The position numbers were made by a program, and so were the translations under genes. A stretch of 64,000 nucleotides of DNA from Glutinoglossum americanum (taxonomy: Eukaryota > Ascomycota > Geoglossomycetes > Geoglossales > Geoglossaceae): NCBI GenBank assembly GCA_020080175.1, contig JAGHQL010000101.1, forward strand, positions 30,142 through 94,141, in the 5' to 3' direction. The notes beneath the pieces are model-generated. The model did no database searches and had not been told where the DNA came from. It worked only from the letters and a program-made list of their open reading frames with translations. Shown here in pieces: positions 54,415 through 64,000 of the stretch (positions are counted from its first letter, which is position 1; each line of letters starts with the position of its first letter).

Positions 54415-55675
54415 TCAGGCAGAAGTGCCCGCCGGATCGCTCCTGCAAGAGTGGTACCAGGCCTGTACGTATCCAAGCCAGCGGTTACCAACCCCTGTCG
54501 CACACGCATCGTCAGTATATGCTATACATAGAAAGGGGGGTGGGGGTATAGGCTCACAGCTCCTGTGCTTCTTATGAGCAGCATCATCGTCATCAGGGAA
54601 CATCGCCCGGGCTATGTCCTTCATGGACGTTCCTTTCTCCCTTTCCAGCACGATGAACCTCTCTTGGTCCGGCTCGGCCCTCGAGTAGAAGTGGAAGCCG
54701 CCGGCGCTCCCACGAGTCACCGACGCTGGGACAATCAAAGGCCGCGTGTGGATCGGGATGAAGTCTGGTCGGGCTTGGGCTGATCGGGCTGGCTGGGCTG
54801 GCTGGGCGGCGGCGGGGGCGTCGACGGGACCGGCGCGGGAAGGGTCGGCAGAGTCGGTAGCAGCGGCAGCGATGGCATCCATGTGAGTGGACAAAAACTT
54901 GCCAGTCGCATCGCAGCGCGGTCTGCTACTGTTCGTTGTTAGTTAAAAACCAGAGAAACAAAGATTACTGCGAGAAAAGCCCTACCCTGACGCCTTGGAG
55001 ACCCCAGCTCCAGTTACCGCATGCGGGAGGTGTACAACCGTGGCCGGTCCGGCTACCGTAGAGACGCCTCTGCGGCGAGCGAGCGCTGCTCTCTCGTGGT
55101 GTCCAGGGAGAGCGAGGGCAGGTACAGCAGCCGCACAACCGCCTCTCCCTGCCCCGCTCTGGCTGAACACTCGAGGACTGGTTGCTAGAGATAGGGGAAT
55201 TAGTCAGAGTGCGTTTCCGACACTTGTGTTAATTCTAGGAGAATCAGTTTGATGGACTGGGGGGGGGGGGTAACACATACAGAGCTCGAGTAGCGCCCTG
55301 GCTGCCCTGGCCGACTCGGTCTTGCGCCTGCGTGGCACTGCTTTGTCCGCCGCAACTGCGCGTTAAGAGTTAGTTAGCCAGTAATTCATCCGGCAACAAA
55401 CGATCACTCTCTAGGAAAACCCGGGAAATAGGGGATGGATGCTCACCAAGAGACATAAGGATCCACGCCGCCTCCGTCCTTGGGCTCGTCTGAGGCTCTA
55501 CTGTCATCGGAGCCCCAGCTACGATAACAAATCAGTAAACTTCCTTCGAGGAAGAATCGTCGAGAAATAAGAACTACATACCCATACGCAGCAGAATCAT
55601 GGCGGCATCATACGCCTCCGACGCCTCCTTCGCCCTCACGCCTGGCACCATTCCCGACTTCTTAAAGTCCCTCAT
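54415..55675 (-). CDS. unrecognised five-exon protein, 315 residues
   Basis: Exons 55582..55675, 55447..55518, 55281..55355, 54986..55184, 54415..54922. Five exons that join in a single continuous frame with good donors (GTATGT, GTGAGC, GTATGT, GTAGGG) argue for a real gene. It starts MRDFKKSGMVPGVRAKEASEAYDAAMILLRMAGAPM, continues with a basic patch (AVPRRRKTESARAARALLEL) and an Ala/Arg/Gly-rich middle. The last exon has an Ala/Pro-rich spacer and the most conserved-looking part: DFIPIHTRPLIVPASVTRGSAGGFHFYSRAEPDQERFIVLEREKGTSMKDIARAMFPDDDDAA. I recognise no family. The 3' end is uncertain: a GTGAGC donor follows HKKHRS, so the final about 40 residues may be intron. Confidence 0.62.
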
Positions 55676-56570
55676 CCTTTAAACGTGCTAGAAGCGAGGT
55701 GAGGTGAGATGAGGTTGCGTTAATGATAGCGAGAAGTAGGATGTGCTATGCGTAGCAAGAAGGCAGAAGAAAAGGTTGTCCTTGTCCGACGTATCAGGAG
55801 CCTGAGGAAAGGAGAGAGAAAAAAGGAGGAAAACCGGAAGTCAGACGAATCTGTGTGAAGGCGCTAGCCTCCTCCATTCTTCCCGCTATTTCCGGTTTCG
55901 GAGGTGTCCAGGACTGTTCTCGTGGTGGTATGTTGCCCTAGGGCAAAGTCAGACCAAAAAGGGGATGGTCACAAACACCCAACCCCTTCAAAAGAGAATC
56001 ACGATGAGAGCATCACGCAAGGAACAAGCACAAGGAACAACTCACCACGATAAACTATGCACTCCACGTTTAGAGTCGCCTCACCTTCCGAAAAGAAAAG
56101 AAACAAACCGCATCTCCTCTCCTCTGAGAGTTGTATATATATATATATAATCACAGCATGGCTGGTGTGAAACCAGTGTCTTGCACGTGATGATGAAGGA
56201 AGAAGGATCGAGCTGGGGCGCACAAACACCATGGAAGACTATTCACAATGCTAGAGAGGAAATTCACTCGAAGGGCTCGGCGTTTGATACGTTTGCAGAT
56301 CACGGCCGCACCGTGGAAACGCCAAGTCACCCTTCTCACAAACGCAACAAGAAAGATCGGTGATGCACACAATCAACGCATTTATGCAAAAGCTTTGATT
56401 ACTCTAAGGAACGGGGTGGTATTCAAATATGCCCTCAAAGAAGAGGACTCGCCATTCCTGCTCACTATGCTATCCCTTCCCTGCGAGTGCTGAAAACCAA
56501 TTTTGCGCAGGTGCATTCTGCTGCGAAGTGAAAGTAAGGGAGCTGCTCACAAGACACTAGTGCGTTTCGT
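55676..56570. other. intergenic
   Basis: Contains a (TA)n tract at about 56134-56149. Short frames only; lies between the promoter of the five-exon gene and the 3' end of the AAA gene. Confidence 0.5.
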
Positions 56571-59102
56571 CTATTCGTTGTCCGTCCGCTGATGACTGAC
56601 CGCCCCAGAGAAATCCTTCTCAAATTCCCTGATAGTTGCCAAAGTCGTCTCGAGATGACTAATACCTAGCTTTTCACCTTTCTTTCTTGCCAATGCTGCA
56701 GCAGTCTTGCACGCATTCTTTATCTGGCGCCCGTTGATCTCCTCCTTCTCCAAGGTGAGCAGATCCCGCTCAAAATCGAGGTCCCTCTTATCCTCCGGGA
56801 TACGGAGCAGGAAGTCTTTCCATAGTTGGTGACGGACCGGTACGGTCAGTTCGGGATAAGAAAGAGCCACATGGATGCGCGACTTGAAGGCCAAGTCGAA
56901 GGATTCAACTCGATTAGAAGTGAGGAAAAGGATCCCCTCGTAATACTCCAAAAGACGGAGGAATACTGCGGACTTGTCAACCCCCCACATTCAGCCAATA
57001 TTAACCAGAAACAACCTACTTGAAACAAGTGCATTTCTCTTCACATCACTCCCGCTTCTCTGCTGCAAAAACACGTCTGCTTCATCTAATAGGACTATCG
57101 CCTTCCAGGTGGTTGCGATGTCCAAGACATGTGTCAATTTCTCTTCAACCTCCACCGGATCTGTACCTAATTCCCCGCTGCTGACCATGTACAATGGCCG
57201 TTTGGTGTAATCCGCAATCGACTCAGCTGTGAGGGTCTTGCCAACTCCAGGCGCACCATGCAGAAGGAAAATCAGAGATTTGCCTTTGCCTTGAATGATG
57301 TCGTCGAATGAGTCATCACCTTCGACATGCGACTCAACCATAGCCTGGATGAGGTCCTTGTGGCTGTCAGCTATGATGAGGTGATCAAACGCCTCAGCAT
57401 TGAGCTCGACTTCCTTAACATGGTCGATAATGAACCGGCACCATTTCTTATTCAGAAGGGAAAACCCAAGAACAAACGGTGGACATAGCAGGATGTCCTT
57501 TTCTGATAATGTCGACAACACAGGTCGTTTAGATTTGTTCTCGGTATCGGTTGTAACAGTGACCGTAGCATGGATGCCTGTTTCGGGCTCATGGCCGCCT
57601 GTTGAGGTAGGACCATCGAAAACCTGTAACTGTACATTGTAGGGTACCGCTGGGCCATCGAAACGTATGCGATTCCCCGAATTTACCCGACAGAAAGTTT
57701 CACAATCAATCATGACTCTCCCAGAGACAAGAGAAGACTGGAATATCCGCTCCCCTTCCATGCCGGAGTCGTCCACCTCATAGCCGTGCTTGTATCTAGC
57801 GGTCAAAACGTGAGCCATTCCTAGTCATCTAAAGTCAGCCACGTAACACAACGAGAGATAGACCAAAATCCACCATAAATTCCTACCTTTATAACTCATA
57901 TGCTGCCTACCGCGCAGCTCAAGAAATCTCTTGCCGCGCTCTAGTAGCTGATGTCTTATCTTGATCTCTTGAGGGTGATACCTAAGGGGGTAGACTTTCA
58001 ATGTAGTAATCTCCCTAGCGCCCTCAAATTGGTTGATCTTGATGAATTCGAACACTTTTCCAAAGTTCACTCCATCGTAGCCGGTGCCAACGCAAGTGAT
58101 TTGCCATGACTTGCCGATGAAGCTCCGAGCTATTGCCAAGACACACGCGTTAGCCCGAAAAAAAAAGGACCTAGTTTGCCCGCTGGGGCCATTTAAATAC
58201 TCTTGAAAAGAAACTAATAATGGACTACGATCCGATAAGTTGCGTTGTTGTGATACAGACAAAAGCGATGGCAGTAGCACACTAAAGTTTCAGCTTCGTT
58301 GGCCGGATACCTCCGGGAACCATATTTTGCGTGATAAAAGCGAAGGGCAGACAGAAGGCAGTATCGACGATGCGCGGTAACATATACACGATAACCAAAT
58401 ACGGCATCTAGAAAGAGAGCCAGACTTACTCGGCTCGATCTGAGATATCATGAAGGCTTGAGGGTGTCCATCCTTCTCTGTAAACACGATATCACCTGGC
58501 TTGAATAGCATCCATACCAAGGGAAAGCTGATAAGTCCTAGCTTAGTCAGGTCTTTGAAACGCTCCACCTGGGCTCCGATGAGCGAGTCAACAAACTTGA
58601 AAAGGAGGTCCAAGTGTTTCTTCGTCTCATCATCTGCTTTCGTGTGCTTATAGTCCTCCAGCTCTTTCCGATAGTGAAAAAGCGGCTTGGGGGGATCATT
58701 GAAGATCACTTCGGAGGTGTCAACTGGCTGGCCCGGATAGAACTTGATGACCTTCCGGAGAGCCCTTTTGATAAGCCTAGATTTGATCTCCAGTTGGGTC
58801 GACTGGTATAAGCCGTCTGGACCATAGACTCTTGTCGAGACAAGGGCATATTCTGAATGAGGTTCAGTGTCGGCATCATCGCTTAGCATAGACACCGAGC
58901 TGTCGGTGATATTGTAGTTGCCCTGAGCGTCATATCTACCGTCCAGCTGTTTCAGTTCGCACTTGGTACCTCTATTGCTGGTGGAGAACTGTTGTTCCCT
59001 CTCTTCTGTGGTGGGACCCGGGCCCGCTCGAGGATAAGAATCGAAGATGGGAGGAGGGGGAGGCAGCCTACGACCACGTCGTGGTGGTCCTCCGCCGAAC
59101 AT
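56571..59102 (-). CDS. AAA-family ATPase with N-terminal DUF7025-like region, 4 exons
   Basis: Exons 58430..59102, 57887..58129, 57020..57820, 56571..56965; 703 residues with closed phases. Proline-rich start (RRLPPPPPIFDSYPRAGPGP), then the fungal N-terminal domain with IKSRLIKRALRKVIKFYPG, ISFPLVWMLFKPGDIVFTE and TTLKVYPLRYHP. The AAA module has Walker A LLHGAPGVGKTLTAES (about residue 490), Walker B IVLLDEADVFLQQRS, a sensor-like SIFLRLLEYYEGILFLTSNRV after splicing, and FKSRIHVALSYPELT. This group is an expanded, lineage-specific fungal family related in its AAA domain to BCS1-type and meiotic ATPases; the function is unassigned. The last exon is short and lies 51 nt-intron distant; without it the Arg-finger region would be lost. 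Confidence 0.9.
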
Positions 59103-62100
59103 ATCTCAGGTTTGCCGGGTAGGACAAGGAGACAAGCAGAAGAGAGGCTCGCAAGACGTCTTGCCCGGTGGTGTGTTGTGTAGTTGATTCTATGCCATCT
59201 ACTTAAGTGTGTGGCGGCAGTTGAATAAACGGTGAGGCTCGTGCCTTGACTAGCCTCTCAAATTTATTTTGGGAGAGGCACGCAGGGTAGAGTCATACAA
59301 CAAGGCAACTCCGATTAGGCAGAAACTGTGCCCCGTTGAAATAAACGTGAGTCAGGCCGGGCAACTGAACCATAAAGCCACCTCAGCTGAAGAAAACAAC
59401 GATAAACAGACAGGAATTGATTTAAGGCCCGTGACATTGTTGTCCCGCGTCTGTTCGTTAAGCTTAAGCCCGCTAAACCAAACCTAGAGAGGTAAAGCCG
59501 TATCACTAAGGAACAGCCTCCCAGCCATGACGTATCTACCCAACATAAACATCAGGTACCCGGGGTGACTGTTGCAGAAGCTTGAATCCAGCACGCCGCC
59601 GTGAGATGACATCAAGCGTCAAAGAGACCATCGTCAGAGCTCCATCTCTGTGGTTTCGGTTCAATTCCCACATCTTTGGATTGCTAGCCTTCCCGAGATG
59701 TACAAGTACTTCTGGATGATTCGCTACAAATGCACAAGACAAAAATATTCCGGATATATTTTCTCATCAACGTAGGCAGGAGACTTCCGGGAGATAACCC
59801 TCTGGCATGGGCTGACAGATGCCTTATAGATCGCGGAGCACAACTAGCACTCACTATCATAATTCCACCCGATAGGGATCAGGCATAATCGAAGATCCAA
59901 TCTCTTTGCTTGAGTTTGGATCGTGACTCCCAAGACGGCCGTTTGTTGACACGTCCCACCGAGCTACCAGAGACCTTGCGATGCCCAGGTCGATTGTCGA
60001 TTCACCATAACGGGTCCCTTGCGTCATCACAAAATGCACACCCATTTACCTACCACCGAAAAATGACGCCAATGTTCATACACACCTTCATATTTATATT
60101 CCATTCCCGACCCCAGATGTTATGCCAGAACGCTTTGGTATAGGAATTTCCCGCACCATATTTGGAGTTTCTTCCAGCCTACAAGGAGCCTGAAACCACC
60201 CAAAACCATACTAGAACCGGGGCCTAGCGCCCAAGTCCTATTGCCGTGATAGGGCTCGTTCGGGGCTCCATATTCGGCCACGCCCTTTACCCAGCCTCGG
60301 TCAACAAATTGTCCAGAAAGAAATAGCTTTTCCAAGTGGGAAAACCAAATCAGCTCGGCCACTCTGGATTTGCACGTGAAAGCTGAGCAGGCACAGACTC
60401 CGTCGCCGCCTTGATTACACACAATTTTTTGGAAGTGCCTAGAGTTGATCTGGTAGAGAGATGCCGGCTAGTGAAGCCAGTGGCGTACGGTAGACCTAGC
60501 GAAGGGTCAGGGTGTCCAAGTTGTTAGCTAGTACAGATCCGATTTTTCCAAGGCAAATCGTGATTCTAACTTGGAGCTTTACGCGTACAGCTAATCGGCG
60601 ACTAGAATCCGCAAACCTGGCGACGTTTGAAATTCGCTTCCTCACCTTCTCTGTCTATCATATCTACCATTTATACTCCCAGGATCGAAGGTATCAGGGA
60701 GGGCTTTATCACCCACGAAGGAGACACTCGGTCAGAAAATGCTAGCACTAGCCGTGTTTGGGTCCCCTTTCATCCCTACTAGATGTTTTGGTTCAGATGG
60801 GGCGCTCGACTGAGCATCCGTCGAGTCATGCCGATCATCAGATCGTCCTTTTTCAGCACTGGAACCAAAGGCCTAATGTCGACAGTAGGTCTAAGGCGAA
60901 GCCCCTCTAATACAGAGCGATGGCATATCAGCAGTGACAGAGATACAGAACGAAGAGGAGTGAGAGGGCGGTAGCGACGAGCATCTCGGATCAAGATAAA
61001 ATCGGTAGTTAAGCTAAGGAAAGGAACTACCGTCCTTCAAGAGCATGAGAAAAGTCACTATCTGGCTTCGCTATGTATTTGCCTCTTTGTACCTTGTTTT
61101 CTATCCCACGTACCAGGAGATGCCACTGCATAAGTAGCTTATAAAGTACGGTTTGACCGTGCCCGCTTCTTTGTCCCTGTGTGAACGGGGACGTATTCGT
61201 CACGAAAGAGTTGTAGTTTTCTCCTCCAACCCACTCTACATAAGTAGGCGTTTGTCTAATATCCACATAGGCAAGTTGAACGCTTGGTCTGTGAGAGTAC
61301 CCTCAACATACGTTTGCGTTCATGTACGTGGATAGGCTTAGTGGCGCCTCCTTCGACGACTGCAACGAGAAATAAAGGCATCGGCACTCCTGAAATAAGG
61401 GAAACAGATATTCAAAATGTGGTTTCTAAGACGGGGGGGGAAGGATATCTAGGGGGAAAAAAACAGCGATACCCAGTATTTGACCTCAAAAGGTTCAACG
61501 GACCCTTCCAGGTCCGCCTACGTCCTGGCTTACATCCCAATTGGGTATGGTTTTGATTTACTCTGCTTCATAGGCCTAACCGCTTGGCCACGAGGCGTTG
61601 AGAAACCGAGTGTGTAAATAAACTTATAAGAGTCTCCTGGGCCAACCGCCCACTGACCGCCACAGCTTATATAAAACATACGCATTAACTTCGAATACGG
61701 CAACCTACACCGAACAGTAGTAGGATAAGAGGAATTGCTTGTGCGCATGTATATATGCTTTACGCTGTTGACGGTGATGAGGAAACGCGCGTGCGTTTTC
61801 CGAAAAGGGGCTTGCGTAGGAAGGATTAGGGCAGGTCGGCGTGTTAACAAAACCGCTAGCAATAGCACAACAAAATGAAAACGATTAATTTCCTCATGGA
61901 AAACTGGAGCCCTAACTTGGGCGCTAACTTGGATAGTAGGCCCCGGCCCCGAGGAGTTTCCCAGTTTTAGTTTATTAAGGATAGACAGTCACTAAAGCGC
62001 CTCCCAGAAATCCCGCCGCCTCCTCGCCGACTAGTACCCTCAGACACACGGAGTATTTTATTCCCTAGAAGACCCGGTGTAAGTGTGCACCGCAATATCC

Positions 62101-62771
62101 CAACAGCTACCGCAAAAATACCCCTAATAGGCAATAACCATCCATCCGGTGCACAGATGGACTCGCAGACTGACTAGACGCCGGTGAGCAAGATACAGCC
62201 GGCAGACGACGAACGGGCCTCCCAGTTGCATCCCCCAACCGCGAGCCGCGGGTCTTGCTTACGTATGTGCAACAAAGGCTCGAAAAGACAGGGCATTTTC
62301 GGCTGTCACGAATATCTGCACGCTAGGGATACCAACCGCATGCGTTTTTATGCTGATATGCAGTGGGACAACCGCCCCCAGAAAGAAAAGAAAAGAGAAA
62401 TTAACCAAGGCCTTCCTGGGGGTGGAGAGCCAAGCAGTTGCCAGCTTGTACGTCCTGGCCGCCCTAAACTAAAAGGAAATTCCAGTTACGGATGGGTTAG
62501 GGACTAGTAATTAGGGTATCAAGCATCCCCGACTTCCAACAAGAAGAGATCCCTCCAGCCAACCCAGTACAGCAAAACAGACAGACCCCAGCAACCAGCG
62601 AACCCGCCAGGCCACCCAAAGGAATCACCAACCCAATCGCCAAATCATCCCCCGACAACCCAATGTTTGTTGGATCAGAACATGCCGTTGTCATTAGAAC
62701 GGGCAGGTGTCTAACGATTCCAAGTTCTCGCCCGTTCGATATCGCCTCCATGCACACCACGCGACAAGGTC

Positions 62772-62830
62772 GAGGGCCAGGTCCAGGGCCAGGTCCAGGG
62801 CCAGGGCCAGGACCAGGACCAGGACCAGGG
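62772..62830 (+). repeat. GGxCCA hexamer microsatellite
   Basis: About ten units alternating GGGCCA, GGTCCA and GGACCA. It reads as Pro-Gly in some frames, which explains spurious PGPGPG open frames on both strands. Confidence 0.75.
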
Positions 62831-63902
62831 GTGGTGGCTCTAGACCCTCCACGCACTTGCTCGCACACCCACACATGCGTACATACGTACATACGTGCAT
62901 ACAAACCGCCAGATATCCGAGCGTGGCTTTCTCTTCCGACTAGGGGGTTAGGTCATAGCTATACAGCATGTATGTATGTATGGATGTATGGATGTGTCTG
63001 TGTACGAACGAATGCGATGTACGTGAAGGCGATAGCGACATGACCACCCATCCATCCCCAAAGGGACAAACAAAACAAAGCCAAAGGCGGTGGGGAAAGA
63101 GGACCCAGGAAGAAGATTAAGGATCAGGATCCGTGCTCGTTTTCAACTTTTTCAACTCTTTTCCTTCCTTTTTCCATCCTTTTTTTTTTTTTCTCCGGGG
63201 GGCGTTTCCCGACAGATAGAGTTCTGAATAATCCCAACAAGCAAAAACAACAACAGAGAGGCAGCCCCAAACCAAAAAAATAATAATAAATGCACATAAT
63301 ACGTCTCTGTCCATCAATCCACCGAACCGAACCGACCCCGATCGCCCCCCCGGAAAATAACATTACCATGGGACGCGAATCGCTGCCTAGACAGACAGGC
63401 CCCGTACGTACGTACATACACACACACACCCATGAAATTTTTTTTTATTTTTATTTTTATTTTTTTTTTCTTTTCCCCCAAACCCTCCTCCTTCCCCTTC
63501 CCCTAATCCAACCCCAAGAAAGCACCCCCCCCTCACAGTCGCGTAGTCATCACGACCAACTCCGCCCCGAAGAAACGACAAACCCAGCCAGCCAGCCCAA
63601 CCCAGGGGCCGGGGCGGACTCCCCCGTCGCCGCGGTCCCTGGAACGCGGTCCCGGCCAGGCGGGTCGCGGCATGTGAGTGGGCGAGGTGGAATGGAGTGG
63701 GATGGAGTGAAATAAAACGAAACCAGCTTCCTGTCTGTCTGTCGGCGCCCACGCGCACGCACCGCGCGATACATTTCTCTTAAATCCTTTAATTATTTTT
63801 TAATTTTTTTTTTTCCGGTCGTACGTACGAGGCCGGGGGGTGGTGGAAGAGAGAGAGAGAGAAGCGCATTGCTGCGTATGGGAGGTATGTATGATGGCAA
63901 TG

Positions 63903-64000
63903 CCCCCCCCCCCCCCCCCCCGGGCGGGGGGGGGGGGGGGGGGGGGGGGGGGGGCGTTGGGTTATATGCCCCCGGAACCCGGGGGGGGGGGGGGGGGAGG
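63903..64000. other. G/C homopolymer runs at the contig end
   Basis: About 19 C, a short G/C transition, about 30 G, then a second short unique segment and about 18 more G. Palindromic-like poly-C/poly-G at an end suggests a sequencing or assembly artefact. No biological element is inferred. Confidence 0.75.

Larger units (their letters stand above)
59103..64000. other. 4.9-kb gene-poor tail with simple repeats and low-quality end
   Basis: No frame here shows a domain; the longest (112-135 codons) arise in repeats. Simple sequence includes a GGGCCA/GGTCCA hexamer tract (about 62772-62830), ACATACGT-like tracts (62880-62900), TGTATGTA-like tracts (62970-62995), T-rich 63437-63470, and G/C homopolymers from 63903 on. 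AT level is moderate. It may be a subtelomere-like or simply intergenic stretch, but no telomeric TTAGGG array is present. Confidence 0.5.

Noticed and set aside
60120-60422. 100-codon minus frame
   Set aside because: No domain; composition unlike the recognised genes in the window.
62510-62520. TTAGGG-like words as telomere repeat
   Set aside because: Only isolated copies; no array.
62497-62904. PGPGPG-rich frames on both strands
   Set aside because: Produced by the GGxCCA microsatellite.
63903-64000. Poly-C/poly-G as a biological element
   Set aside because: Position at the end and perfect homopolymers fit sequencing or assembly artefact better.

Overview
The window looks like nuclear DNA of a filamentous ascomycete (Pezizomycotina). 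Genes are dense, lie on both strands, and carry short introns of about 50-85 nt with GT..AG ends and CTAAC/CTGAC-like branch sites. The families present are fungal: Zn2Cys6 regulators, a CCC1 iron transporter, ERV29/SURF4, MED19, RAD10, a VPS9 exchange factor and a chromodomain Ty3-type retrotransposon. I cannot place it below class level. Most gene models were spliced by eye; exon phases were checked arithmetically and close exactly unless stated.

Left arm (0-18.5 kb), mostly housekeeping: the 5' end of a SURF4/ERV29 cargo receptor running off the edge; a single-TM protein of unknown role; an 8-exon nucleoside hydrolase; a mitochondrial rhomboid protease in 3 exons; a small coiled-coil protein; a PhoD-like metallophosphatase; a CCC1/VIT1 iron transporter; the RAD10/ERCC1 repair subunit; and Mediator subunit MED19.

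Middle (19.2-29.1 kb), nested transposons: a MULE DNA transposon (109-bp identical TIRs, 9-bp target duplication, FAR1/SWIM transposase) is split by a 7.9-kb Ty3-type chromovirus (472-bp LTRs, AATTC duplication). The retroelement has in-frame stops in gag and pol, a likely self-priming site, and a three-exon antisense gene between pol and the 3' LTR.

Right arm (29.4-59.1 kb): a HAD type II hydrolase; a large conserved fungal protein; a VPS9-domain GEF; an asparagine-synthetase-like (ASNSD1-type) enzyme; a quinone-oxidoreductase-like MDR enzyme; a ubiquitin-like-domain (ULD) protein in an AT-rich accessory stretch; an SH3 pseudogene; two divergently transcribed Zn2Cys6 regulators; an unrecognised five-exon gene; and an AAA ATPase. 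From 59.1 kb to the end I find no convincing gene. The last 100 bases are G/C homopolymers typical of a poor contig end. I recognised no tRNA, rRNA or CRISPR.
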